Positions 44,448-53,473 of a DNA stretch of 64,000 bases are shown one piece after another; positions within the stretch are counted from its first letter, which is position 1; every line of letters starts with the position of its first letter. Under the pieces are notes generated by a model. That model was not told the origin of the DNA and searched no databases. It worked only from the letters and a program-made list of their open reading frames with translations. Origin of the DNA: Streptomyces cellostaticus (GTDB taxonomy: Bacteria; Actinomycetota; Actinomycetes; Streptomycetales; Streptomycetaceae). Both the position numbers and the translations under genes were made by a program. The stretch covers positions 1-64,000 of the forward strand of contig NZ_JALLIN010000022.1 of NCBI RefSeq assembly GCF_023630175.1, read 5' to 3'.

Positions 44448-45455
44448 GTGGTGCCATACCAGGATCCGCGCCGGCCGGGCGGCTACGCGATCCGGCTTCT
44501 GGCGGTCGCCGCCTGCTACTACGGGTCGGCGCGCCTCGGACTCATGCGCGAACTGGCCGTGGAGGGCGCCGTCGTCACCCCGATCTGGCCGCCCACCGGA
44601 GTGGCCGTCGCCGCCCTGCTGCTCCTCGGCCTCGGTTGCTGGCCCGCCATCACGGTCGGCGCGCTGCTCGCCGTCTGGTCCCTCGGCACCCCCGGTCCCG
44701 ACGTGGTCGGCATCCTCTTCGGCCAGACGGTCGCACCGGTGACCGCGGTGCTGCTGCTGCGCCGGTCCGGCTTCCGGACCGACATCAGCCGGCTGCGCGA
44801 CGGTCTCGCCCTGGTGTTCCTCGGTGCGCTGGCGGCCATGACGATCAGCGCGACCTTCGGCGTCGGCGTCCTCGTCCTCACCGGCAAGCTGGCGCCGCAG
44901 GCCTTCTGGGCCGTGTGGCTGGCCTGGTGGGTGGGCGACGCCATGGGCGTCCTGCTCGTCACCCCGGTCCTGCTGTTGCTGCGGCGCACCACCTGGCCGC
45001 CGCCGCTGGGGCGCTGGAGGGAGGCCACCGCTCTGGTCGTGGTCGCCTGCGCCCTCGTTCCGCTGGCCGCCTACAGCTCGCTCAGCCTGCTCTTCCTCGT
45101 CTATCCGCTGATCATCTGGGCGGCGCTGCGCTTCCAGCTCGCCGGCGGCATGCTCTGCGCCCTGCTGACGTCCGTGCTGGCCACGGTCGCGGCGACGGAC
45201 GCCGCCGGCGCCTTCGCCGGGCTGAGCCAGATCGAGATCATGGCGAAACTCCAGGCGTTCAACGGCGCGATGGCCCTCACCGCGCTGCTGCTGTCCGCCG
45301 TGATCACCGAGCAGCGCAACACCCGGCGCTCCGTCGAACAGGCCTGCAAGGAACTGGTGGAGGTCCTGGCCCACCTCACCGCCGGCGAGGCGCCCCAGCG
45401 GCGGACGCCCCCGCCGGCCGGGGACCGTCCGCGGGAAACCGACGGCGGTCCGTGA
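44448..45455 (+). CDS. MASE1-only integral membrane protein
   Basis: A 335-aa membrane protein with about eight hydrophobic spans, matching the MASE1 sensory domain: IRLLAVAACYYGSARLGLM, VVTPIWPPTGVAVAALLLLG, FWAVWLAWWVGDAMGVLLVTPVLLL. MASE1 usually sits in front of a kinase or cyclic-di-GMP output; here the chain ends about 40 residues after the last span with a short Pro-rich tail and no output domain. A soluble poly-HAMP kinase without membrane spans is encoded 400 bases later. The start is uncertain (GTG at 44448 or 44451, no clear ribosome site). Confidence 0.82.
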   Translation: MVPYQDPRRPGGYAIRLLAVAACYYGSARLGLMRELAVEGAVVTPIWPPTGVAVAALLLLGLGCWPAITVGALLAVWSLGTPGPDVVGILFGQTVAPVTAVLLLRRSGFRTDISRLRDGLALVFLGALAAMTISATFGVGVLVLTGKLAPQAFWAVWLAWWVGDAMGVLLVTPVLLLLRRTTWPPPLGRWREATALVVVACALVPLAAYSSLSLLFLVYPLIIWAALRFQLAGGMLCALLTSVLATVAATDAAGAFAGLSQIEIMAKLQAFNGAMALTALLLSAVITEQRNTRRSVEQACKELVEVLAHLTAGEAPQRRTPPPAGDRPRETDGGP

Positions 45456-45855
45456 CACGGCCGGTCGGTCCCGGAGCGCCGGACCACGTCGCCCGCGGAC
45501 GACGAGCCGACGCCCGCCCGGGCACGGCGGGGCCGGCGTGCCCGGGCGGCCTGTGCCCGGCAGCCGCGGGACGCGCTGCCGGGATTAGGCTCGCCGGCAC
45601 GTACCGAACACATACCACTACCCGGGGTTGCGGACTCCACACCCGGGGCGGCGGATCGTCCCGAGAACTCCCGCCGGCCGGGCGACGGCTTTGTGAGGGG
45701 TCGTGAAAGTGGGTTAGCCTGCGACGTATTTTTCTCATCAGGCAAATCCGTGAACTGCGGAAATGCACACACCAAGGGCCGGGTCAGGCCGCGTGCCCGG
45801 CGGTGGTTCCGAGCCCTCTGCCCGAGGGCTCCTGGGGAGCGGAACGAGGGTGCAC
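45456..45855 (+). promoter_or_regulatory. Leader region of the poly-HAMP kinase gene
   Basis: A 400-base gap with no gene. An AT-rich patch at about 45717-45760 (GGGTTAGCC followed by a T run) probably holds the promoter. I found no strict -35/-10 pair. The rest is GC-rich without clear structure. Confidence 0.4.
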
Positions 45856-48800
45856 ATGGCCGGCAAGGCGACGGGGACGACCGACGCGGTCCCGGGTGAA
45901 CAGGAACTGAGACGGCTCCTCGCGGGGCTGACGGCGGTCCGTGACGGCGACTTCGGCACACGTCTGCCGGACGACTCCAGCGGCCTGATGGGCGACATCG
46001 CCACCGTCTTCAACGGCATGGTCGACCAGTTGTCGGTGTTCACCTCCGAAGTGACCCGGGTGGCCCGCGAGGTGGGCACCGAGGGCACCCTCGGCGGCCA
46101 GGCCGAGGTGCCGGGGGTCTCCGGTACCTGGGCCGACCTCACCGACTCGGTCAACGCGATGGCGGGCAACCTCACCACCCAGGTCCGCGACATCGCCCAG
46201 GTCGCCACCGCCGTCGCCAAGGGCGATCTGTCGCAGAAGATCGACGTGCCCGCGCGCGGTGAGATCCTCCAGCTCAAGGAGACCGTCAACACGATGGTCG
46301 ACCAGCTCTCCGCGTTCGCGGACGAGGTGACCCGGGTGGCCCGGGAGGTCGGCACCGAGGGGCGGCTCGGGGGACAGGCCCAGGTGCCCGGGGTCGCCGG
46401 TGTCTGGCGCGACCTCACGGACTCGGTCAACTTCATGGCCGGCAACCTCACCGCGCAGGTCCGCAACGTCGCCCAGGTGACGACGGCGGTGGCGCAGGGC
46501 GACCTGTCGCAGAAGATCACGGTGGACGCCCGGGGCGAGATCCTGGAGCTGAAGAACACCATCAACACGATGGTGGACCAGCTCTCGGCGTTCGCGGACG
46601 AGGTGACCCGGGTGGCCCGGGAGGTCGGCACCGAGGGCCGGCTGGGCGGCCAGGCCGACGTCAAGGGCGTCAAGGGCACCTGGCGCGACCTCACGGACTC
46701 GGTCAACTTCATGGCCGGCAACCTCACCGCGCAGGTCCGCAACGTCGCCCAGGTGGCCACGGCGGTGGCGCAGGGCGACCTGTCGCAGAAGATCACGGTG
46801 GACGCCCGGGGCGAGATCCTGGAGCTGAAGAACACCATCAACACGATGGTGGACCAGCTCTCGGCCTTCGCCGACGAGGTGACCCGGGTGGCGCGCGAGG
46901 TCGGCACCGCCGGCAACCTCGGCGGACAGGCGACCGTGCGCGGGGTCTCGGGCACCTGGAAGGACCTCACCGACAACGTCAACGTGATGGCGTCCAACCT
47001 CACCGGTCAGGTCCGCTCCATCGCCCAGGTCGCCACGGCCGTCGCCAAGGGGGACCTGTCGCAGAAGATCACCGTCGAGGCCGAGGGCGAGGTCGCGGCG
47101 CTCGCCGACGTCATCAACACCATGGTCGACACGCTGTCCGCGTTCGCCGACGAGGTCACCCGGGTGGCCCGCGAGGTCGGCACCGAGGGCCGGCTCGGCG
47201 GGCAGGCCCACGTGCCCAACGTGGCCGGCACCTGGAAGGACCTCACCGACAACGTCAACTCCATGGCCAACAACCTCACCGGCCAGGTGCGCAACATCGC
47301 GCTGGTGACCACCGCCGTGGCCCGGGGCGACCTGTCCAAGAAGATCGACGTCGACGCGCGCGGCGAGATCCTCGAACTGAAGACGACCATCAACACGATG
47401 GTGGACCAGCTCTCGGCGTTCGCGGACGAGGTGACCCGGGTGGCCCGCGAGGTGGGCACCGAGGGCAGGCTCGGCGGACAGGCCGAGGTCGAAGGAGTCT
47501 CCGGCACCTGGAAGCGCCTGACGGAGAACGTCAACGAACTCGCCGGCAACCTCACCCGGCAGGTGCGCGCCATCGCCGACGTGGCGAGCGCCGTCGCCGA
47601 GGGCGACCTGACCCGGTCGGTCACCGTCGACGCCTCAGGCGAGGTCGCCGACCTCAAGGACAACATCAACTCCATGGTGGAGTCCCTGCGCGAGACCACC
47701 CTGGCCAACCAGGAACAGGACTGGCTCAAGACCAACCTCGCCCGTATCTCCGCCCTCATGCAGGGCCACCGCGACCTTCCCGTCGTCGCGGAACTGATCA
47801 TGGACGAGCTGGTGCCCCAGGTCTCCGCCCAGTACGGCGCCTTCTACCTCGCCGAGGACGGCGAGAGCGGCCCCGAGCTGCGGCTCGTCGGCTCCTACGG
47901 CAGGCCGGAGGACGACGACCGGCCCGCCCGCATCCCGTTCGGCCGCTCCCTGGTCGGCCAGGCCGCACGCAGCCGCCGCACGATCGCCGTCGACGAGCTG
48001 CCGCCCGGCTACGTCACCATCTCCTCCGGGCTCGGACAGGTCGAACCCACCGCCCTGCTGCTGCTCCCCATCCTCTTCGAGGAGCAGGTCCTCGGCGTCA
48101 TCGAGCTCGCCTCGGTCACCGCGTTCACCCCCGTCCAGCGGGACTTCCTGCAGCAGCTCGTGGACACCATCGGGGTCAACGTCAACACGATCGTCGCGAA
48201 CGCCCGGACCGACGAACTGCTGGAGGAGTCCCAGCGCCTCACCAGCGAACTGCGCTCACGCTCCGCCGAGTTGCAGGCACGCCAGGAGGAGCTGCAGCAG
48301 TCCAACGCCGAACTGGAGGACAAGGCCTCCCTGCTGGCCGACCAGAACCGGGACATCGAGGCCAAGAACCTGCAGATCGAGCAGGCGCGACAGGAACTGG
48401 AGGCCCGCGCACAGCAGTTGTCGCTCGCCTCCCGCTACAAGTCCGAGTTCCTCGCCAACATGAGCCACGAGCTGCGCACCCCGCTCAACAGCCTGCTCAT
48501 CCTCGCGCAGCTCCTGGCCCAGAACCCCTCCCGCAACCTCACCCCGAAGCAGGTCGAGTACGCGGGGATCATCCACTCCGCCGGCTCCGATCTGCTGCAG
48601 CTCATCAACGACATCCTCGACCTGTCCAAGGTCGAGGCCGGAAAGATGGACGTCAGCCCCGAGCGGGTCCCGCTGCGGCAGCTCATCGAGTACGTCGAGG
48701 CCACCTTCCGCCCGATGACCTCGCAGAAGAGCCTGGACTTCACCGTCACCACCGCGCCCGGCGCCCCCGCCGACCTGCTCACCGACGACTCCCGGCTGCG

Positions 48801-50106
48801 CCAGATCCTGCGCAACCTGCTCTCCAACGCGGTGAAGTTCACCGAGCAGGGCAGCGTGGAGCTGCGCATCGAACCCGCCCCCGGAGACGAGGTGCCCGAG
48901 GGCGTGGTGCGGGGCGCGACCATCGTGGCCTTCCGGGTGAAGGACACCGGCATCGGCATCCCCGAACAGCAGCGGGAGACCATCTTCGGCGCCTTCCAGC
49001 AGGCGGACGGCACCACCAGCCGCAAGTACGGCGGCACCGGCCTCGGCCTGTCCATCACCCGGGAGATCGCCCATCTCCTCGGCGGAGCCGTCACCGTGAC
49101 CAGCACCCCCGGCAAGGGCAGCACCTTCACCCTCTTCCTGCCCGTCGCCCGCGTGGACTTCGAGGAGCTGCTGGGCAGCGCGCCGAAGCCGCCCGAGCTG
49201 TCGCCGGCCGGCACGGCGCCCGGAACCTCGGCCCTGGAGGGCGCGCCCCCGGCGTCCGCCAGGCGGGAACGCCCGCGCCGCCTGCTGGTGGTGGAGGAGC
49301 GTCCGCGCGGCCTGCTCACGCTCGTCGCCGAGAGCGTCGTCGGGGACCTCGGGCACGGCCGGGCCGAGGGCGCCACCGTGGACATCATCGCCGCGGTCGG
49401 CGCGCACGAGGCGGCCGGCGCCCTCGCCGCCGAACCCTGCCACTGCGTCGTCGTCGAACTCGGCGCGCCGGACGGGGAGTCGGCACGCTTCCTGCGGGCG
49501 CTGCGCGGTGACTCGGCTCTCGCGAGCGTCCCGGTCCTGGTGCACAGCTCGCACCGCACCGAGCATCTCGCCGAGGAACCCTCGGGCGGCTCGCTGGAGT
49601 ACCTGTACAGCCTGGACGAGCTGCGCGAGCGGATCGCCCTGCACCTTTCGGCCGAGGAGCCCGGTGAGGTGCTGACCCTGGTCCGTGGCGAGGAGCCGCA
49701 GCTCACGGCACCCCAGCCGGTCGACGAGCGGACCCGCGGCCGTACGGTCCTCGTCGTCGACGACGACGCCCGCAACCTGTTCGCGCTCAGCGGCATCCTC
49801 GAACTGCACGGTTTCCGCGTGCTGCACGCGGAGAACGGCCGCAAGGGCATCGAGACGCTGACGAACAACCCGGACGTCGAACTCGTCCTGATGGACGTGA
49901 TGATGCCCGAGATGGACGGCTACACCGCCACGGCCGAGATCCGCAGGATGCCCCGGTACGCCGAGCTTCCGGTCATCGCCGTGACCGCCAAGGCCATGCA
50001 GGGCGACCGGGAGAAGAGCCTCGCGTCCGGCGCCAGTGACTACGTCACCAAGCCGGTCGACACCCAGGACCTCATCGCCTGCGTCCGGCGCTGGCTGCCC
50101 GCATGA
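45856..50106 (+). CDS. Soluble poly-HAMP hybrid histidine kinase
   Basis: A 1416-aa hybrid kinase with the architecture of the fungal Nik1/group III type. Six near-identical 92-residue HAMP units (about 45-600) each hold EVTRVAREVGTEG. A GAF domain (about 640-790), a coiled coil (about 800-860), HisKA with phospho-acceptor H871 in MSHELRTPLNS, and an HATPase (about 925-1100, with NAVKFTEQG and GGTGLGLSI) follow. Next are a degenerate receiver (about 1140-1270) and a true receiver with D1347 in MDVMMPEMDG. There is no membrane span, so it is cytoplasmic. The ATG at 45856 has GAGGG close upstream. Confidence 0.94.
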   Translation: MAGKATGTTDAVPGEQELRRLLAGLTAVRDGDFGTRLPDDSSGLMGDIATVFNGMVDQLSVFTSEVTRVAREVGTEGTLGGQAEVPGVSGTWADLTDSVNAMAGNLTTQVRDIAQVATAVAKGDLSQKIDVPARGEILQLKETVNTMVDQLSAFADEVTRVAREVGTEGRLGGQAQVPGVAGVWRDLTDSVNFMAGNLTAQVRNVAQVTTAVAQGDLSQKITVDARGEILELKNTINTMVDQLSAFADEVTRVAREVGTEGRLGGQADVKGVKGTWRDLTDSVNFMAGNLTAQVRNVAQVATAVAQGDLSQKITVDARGEILELKNTINTMVDQLSAFADEVTRVAREVGTAGNLGGQATVRGVSGTWKDLTDNVNVMASNLTGQVRSIAQVATAVAKGDLSQKITVEAEGEVAALADVINTMVDTLSAFADEVTRVAREVGTEGRLGGQAHVPNVAGTWKDLTDNVNSMANNLTGQVRNIALVTTAVARGDLSKKIDVDARGEILELKTTINTMVDQLSAFADEVTRVAREVGTEGRLGGQAEVEGVSGTWKRLTENVNELAGNLTRQVRAIADVASAVAEGDLTRSVTVDASGEVADLKDNINSMVESLRETTLANQEQDWLKTNLARISALMQGHRDLPVVAELIMDELVPQVSAQYGAFYLAEDGESGPELRLVGSYGRPEDDDRPARIPFGRSLVGQAARSRRTIAVDELPPGYVTISSGLGQVEPTALLLLPILFEEQVLGVIELASVTAFTPVQRDFLQQLVDTIGVNVNTIVANARTDELLEESQRLTSELRSRSAELQARQEELQQSNAELEDKASLLADQNRDIEAKNLQIEQARQELEARAQQLSLASRYKSEFLANMSHELRTPLNSLLILAQLLAQNPSRNLTPKQVEYAGIIHSAGSDLLQLINDILDLSKVEAGKMDVSPERVPLRQLIEYVEATFRPMTSQKSLDFTVTTAPGAPADLLTDDSRLRQILRNLLSNAVKFTEQGSVELRIEPAPGDEVPEGVVRGATIVAFRVKDTGIGIPEQQRETIFGAFQQADGTTSRKYGGTGLGLSITREIAHLLGGAVTVTSTPGKGSTFTLFLPVARVDFEELLGSAPKPPELSPAGTAPGTSALEGAPPASARRERPRRLLVVEERPRGLLTLVAESVVGDLGHGRAEGATVDIIAAVGAHEAAGALAAEPCHCVVVELGAPDGESARFLRALRGDSALASVPVLVHSSHRTEHLAEEPSGGSLEYLYSLDELRERIALHLSAEEPGEVLTLVRGEEPQLTAPQPVDERTRGRTVLVVDDDARNLFALSGILELHGFRVLHAENGRKGIETLTNNPDVELVLMDVMMPEMDGYTATAEIRRMPRYAELPVIAVTAKAMQGDREKSLASGASDYVTKPVDTQDLIACVRRWLPA
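46048..47703 (+). repeat. Six 276-bp coding repeats (HAMP units)
   Basis: Six in-frame copies of a 276-bp unit, each opening near GAGGTGACCCGGGTGG. The copies are close in DNA as well as protein, so they could recombine or expand. They encode the repeated HAMP pairs of the kinase. Confidence 0.9.
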
Positions 50107-50146
50107 GGACGCACGCCATGACCGCAGGCCGAGGAGCAGGTGACCG

Positions 50147-52642
50147 GTGAACGACCACGAACCGCTGTCCGGGGCGACCGCCCCGGACCCGGGCCCGCCC
50201 GGTGCCGGCCCGCCCGCCGTACCCGGCCCGCCCGGGGCCCTGGAGGCGCCGGGTCGGCCGAAGAGCGCGGCGCCCCACGGGGCACCGCAGGAGGGCGACC
50301 CGTCCGGGGCGCCGGCCACCTCGCTGGTGGGCAGGCTCGCCGCCACCGTCGAGCGGCTGCGCGGCGAGGTGCGGGCGGCGCAGGCCGAGGCCGAGGGCCG
50401 GGCGCTGCTGGAACTGGCCAAGGGCATCCTGGTCGAGCGCCTCGGCTGCGGACCGGCCCAGGCCGCCCGCCAGCTCGCCGAACTGACCGAGCAGGCCCGG
50501 GTGACCCCGCTGGAGTTCGCGGTCGAGGTCATCAACCAGGCCGCCCGGGACCGGGTGTCGGAGGTCGCCAAGGCCTTCCTCGCCGCCACCGCGGACCCCG
50601 CCGGGCAGGACGAGGACTCCGCCGCCGTGCGGCTGCGCGCCGCCGAGAGCGGTGTCCTCGCCGCCCCCGACACCCAGGCGGTGGCCGACTCGCTGCTCCA
50701 GCACGCCCTGCGGCCGCTCGGCGCGGTGGCCGTCGCGGTCTGGGCCGCCGGCTCCGACGGTTCGCTGACCCTCGCGGGCAGCGCGGGGTTCGCGCAGGCC
50801 GAGGCGGAGCGCTGGCGCTACGTCCCGCCGGACGTGGCCACCGTGGCCCGGCGCGGCCTGACCGAGCGGGACGGCCAGTGGCTGGCGTCCCTCGCCGAGT
50901 CCGGGCTGCCCACCATCGGCCGCCGTGACTTCGCGGAGGGCGCCCGGGCCGCCGTACCGGCCGGCGTGGGCGGCCGCATCCACGGCGTCCTGGAGATCGC
51001 CTGGCCGGGTCCCGAGGGCCCGCAGCCGCCCCAGGTGGTCCGTCAGGTCGAGGCGCTCGCCGAGCTGTGCGCGCACACCCTGGAGTCGCATCCGCTGCTG
51101 CCGGGGGCCCGGGAGACCCGGGTGCTGCCGGACGCGGTGGAACTGATGGACCTCGCGGACGGACTGCACGACCCGGCCCTGGTCCTGGTGCCGCACCTCG
51201 ACGACAGCGGGCAGCTCGTCGACTTCCGCATCCAGCACGTCAACGGTCGCTTCCTCGATCCGGCGGGCCGGCCGCGGGCCGTGGTCGGCGGCGCCCTGCT
51301 GCTGGAGGCCTACCCGATGGCCGCCGGGACCAACGAGCTGTTCCAGCGGGTGGAGCGGGTCTACGCCACCGGAGAGCCCTTCCGCGCGCACCGCATGCGG
51401 CTCACCGCCCTGGTCGACCAGGTACCGCTGTCCGCGGTCGCGGACATCAGCATCAGCCGGCACGGCTCCAGCGTGCTGCTGATCTGGCGGATCGAGGACG
51501 AGGCGGCCCGGCTGGCCAGCCTGCTCCAGCACGCTCAGCGGCTCGGCCGCATCGGCGGCTTCGAGGAGAACCTGCTGACCGCCGAGATCACCTGGAACGG
51601 GCAGCTCTTCGACCTGTACGGCCGGCCGCCCACCAGCCCTCCGGTGCCGCTGGAGGACCTGGCCGCGCACGCGCACCCCGACGACGCCGTCGGCATCGGC
51701 CGGTTCCTGCGCACCCTGGTGCACCACCGGCGCCCGGCCTCCGTCGCCTTCCGGCTGCAGCGGCCGGAGGGGGTGACCCGGCATGTGCGGGTGGTGGCCG
51801 AACCGGTCCTGGACACCGACGGTCAACTGCTCGTCGTCCGCGGCGCCTACCAGGACATCTCCGCCCAGCACTGGACGGAGGTCGCCCTGTCCGCGACCCG
51901 TGACCAGCTCGCCCACACCGAGCAGCAGGCCGACGAGCGCAACCGTCTGGCGCTGCAGCTCCAGCACGCCATCATGCCGCCGACGCAGTCCCCTCTCGAG
52001 GTGCCCGACCTGCAGGTGGCCGTGCGGTACCGGCCCGCCGAGACGGAGCAGCTGGTCGGTGGCGACTGGTACGACGCGGTGGTGCTGCCCTCGGGCCTCG
52101 TCCTGCTGTGCGTGGGGGACGTCGCCGGGCACGGGATAGAGGCGGCGACCAGCATGGTCGTCCTGCGCAACGCCCTGCGCGGTCTGGCCGTGACGGGCGC
52201 CGGGCCGGCGCAGCTGCTGTCCTGGCTGAACATCGTCGCCCACCATCTGACCGGTGCCGTCACCGCCACCGCGGTGTGCGGTCTCTACGACGGCGAGCGG
52301 CGTACCCTGCGCTGGGCCCGGGCGGGACATCTCCCGCCGGTCCTGGTCCGGGACACCGAGGCCACCGCCCTGCCCACGCTCAAGGGGCTGCTGCTGGGCG
52401 CCGTACCGGAGGCCGAGTACGAGGAGACGGAGGTCCAGCTCGCGGCCGGGGACACCCTGCTGATGTACACCGACGGCCTGATCGAGCGGCGGGACCGCTC
52501 CGTGCAGGAGTCCCTGTCGCACCTGCTGTCCATGGCGCGCTCCGCGCCCTGCGGCCTGGACCAGCACCTGGACCGGCTGCTCACGCACAGCAGGTCCGAC
52601 ACCGACGACGACACCTGCATCGTGGGGATCAGGCTGGCCTGA
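50147..52642 (+). CDS. ANTAR-GAF-PAS-SpoIIE phosphatase
   Basis: An 831-aa soluble protein. An ANTAR RNA-binding domain (about 70-125, with ALLELAKGILVERLGCGPAQAARQL) is followed by a GAF-like domain (about 165-320), two PAS-type regions (about 335-455 and 460-580), a linker, and a PP2C/SpoIIE phosphatase (about 605-830, with VGGDWYDAVVLPSG and MYTDGLIERRD). The N-terminal 55 residues are Pro/Gly-rich. ANTAR plus SpoIIE suggests control at both the RNA and sigma-factor levels. The GTG at 50147 lies 40 bases after the kinase stop, so the two are probably co-transcribed. Confidence 0.9.
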   Translation: MNDHEPLSGATAPDPGPPGAGPPAVPGPPGALEAPGRPKSAAPHGAPQEGDPSGAPATSLVGRLAATVERLRGEVRAAQAEAEGRALLELAKGILVERLGCGPAQAARQLAELTEQARVTPLEFAVEVINQAARDRVSEVAKAFLAATADPAGQDEDSAAVRLRAAESGVLAAPDTQAVADSLLQHALRPLGAVAVAVWAAGSDGSLTLAGSAGFAQAEAERWRYVPPDVATVARRGLTERDGQWLASLAESGLPTIGRRDFAEGARAAVPAGVGGRIHGVLEIAWPGPEGPQPPQVVRQVEALAELCAHTLESHPLLPGARETRVLPDAVELMDLADGLHDPALVLVPHLDDSGQLVDFRIQHVNGRFLDPAGRPRAVVGGALLLEAYPMAAGTNELFQRVERVYATGEPFRAHRMRLTALVDQVPLSAVADISISRHGSSVLLIWRIEDEAARLASLLQHAQRLGRIGGFEENLLTAEITWNGQLFDLYGRPPTSPPVPLEDLAAHAHPDDAVGIGRFLRTLVHHRRPASVAFRLQRPEGVTRHVRVVAEPVLDTDGQLLVVRGAYQDISAQHWTEVALSATRDQLAHTEQQADERNRLALQLQHAIMPPTQSPLEVPDLQVAVRYRPAETEQLVGGDWYDAVVLPSGLVLLCVGDVAGHGIEAATSMVVLRNALRGLAVTGAGPAQLLSWLNIVAHHLTGAVTATAVCGLYDGERRTLRWARAGHLPPVLVRDTEATALPTLKGLLLGAVPEAEYEETEVQLAAGDTLLMYTDGLIERRDRSVQESLSHLLSMARSAPCGLDQHLDRLLTHSRSDTDDDTCIVGIRLA

Positions 52643-52644
52643 TC

Positions 52645-52683
52645 CCGGCGGCCGGGCCGGGCGTCACCCGGCCCGGCCGCCGG
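52645..52683. terminator. Bidirectional hairpin terminator
   Basis: A perfect 17-bp stem (52645-52661 with 52667-52683) and a 5-base loop between the converging ANTAR phosphatase and RsbW-like genes. It overlaps the end of the latter. Confidence 0.88.
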
Positions 52684-53116
52684 AGTGCAGGGCGACGGTG
52701 GCGGTGACGCGCTTGCCGTGCGGCAGCGGGGCGACCTCCAGGCCGCCGCTGAGCATGTTCACCAGCAGCAGCCCGTGGCCCCCCACGCGCGCCGGGTCGG
52801 GCGGGGGCTGCCGGGGCAGTTCCGGGGACGTGTCGACGACCGTGATGCTCAGCGCGGTGGCGTCGGGCGACAGCTCCAGCCGCAGCGCGCACGGGCCGGG
52901 AGCGTGTTTGACGGCGTTGGTGACGAGCTCGCTCGCGACGAGCTTGGCATCCTGGACCGCGCGCCCGCCCGGTGCGGGCAGCGCCTGTGCCAGGAGGACG
53001 CCGACCGCGTCCCTCGCCTCGGCGATGCGGGGCGCGCCCCGATCCCAGGTGCGGCTGTGCCGCAGCGGCCCGGGGCGGGTCTGCGTGGCCGTGTGCGTCG
53101 ACAGTCGGATGTCCAT
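52664..53116 (-). CDS. RsbW-type ATP-binding regulator
   Basis: A 150-aa HATPase protein of the anti-sigma/serine-kinase type. The N-box is KLVASELVTNAVKHAPGP, the G-box is VVDTSPELP, and GGHGLLLVNMLSGGLEV ends the lid. Such proteins bind a SigB-type sigma factor and phosphorylate its STAS antagonist. The gene has a full-consensus SigB-type promoter (separate entry), so it may be part of the sigma factor's own feedback. The ATG at 53116 has GAGG nearby. Confidence 0.88.
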   Translation of the reverse strand: MDIRLSTHTATQTRPGPLRHSRTWDRGAPRIAEARDAVGVLLAQALPAPGGRAVQDAKLVASELVTNAVKHAPGPCALRLELSPDATALSITVVDTSPELPRQPPPDPARVGGHGLLLVNMLSGGLEVAPLPHGKRVTATVALHSGGRAG

Positions 53117-53188
53117 ACCTCGTTGCCCTCTTCCTCCGGGGTCGGGGTCCCTTCCTGATCGGGGAGGCTCGTGCCGTCCCTGTCGCGC

Positions 53189-53213
53189 ATACCCGTGGGA
53201 GGGTCGATCAAGC
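53189..53213 (-). promoter_or_regulatory. Consensus SigB-type promoter
   Basis: On the minus strand GCTT (53210-53213), a 15-base spacer and GGGTAT (53189-53194) match the Streptomyces SigB pattern GNTT-N14-16-GGGTAT exactly. It lies about 70 bases upstream of the RsbW-like ATG. Confidence 0.75.
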
Positions 53214-53299
53214 ACACGCGAACCGGGGCAGGCCGCGGAAATCGCTGCGAGCGATCCCTGCGGCCTGCCCCGGCGGCGGTTTCCCGGGTTCGGCGCCCG

Positions 53300-53473
53300 T
53301 CAGTGCTTGAAGGCGTCCTTGCCCTTCTCCTTGGCCTGTCGGGCGTCGCCCCGCGCGCCCTCCATGCGGCCCTCCGCCTCCATGCGCTCGTTTCCGACGG
53401 CGCGGCCCACGGCCTCCTTGGCCTTGCCCTTGGCCTGCTCCGCCTTGGCCTTTGCCTTCTGGTTGCCTGCCAT
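53300..53473 (-). CDS. CsbD-like stress protein
   Basis: A 57-aa highly charged protein, MAGNQKAKAKAEQAKGKAKE and so on, of the CsbD family. It is Lys/Ala/Glu-rich and probably mostly helical. CsbD is a general-stress protein under SigB control in Bacillus; the exact role is unknown. The gene lies beside the RsbW-like gene and is in the same direction, which fits a SigB-linked stress set. I did not find a clear SigB promoter of its own. Confidence 0.88.
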   Translation of the reverse strand: MAGNQKAKAKAEQAKGKAKEAVGRAVGNERMEAEGRMEGARGDARQAKEKGKDAFKH

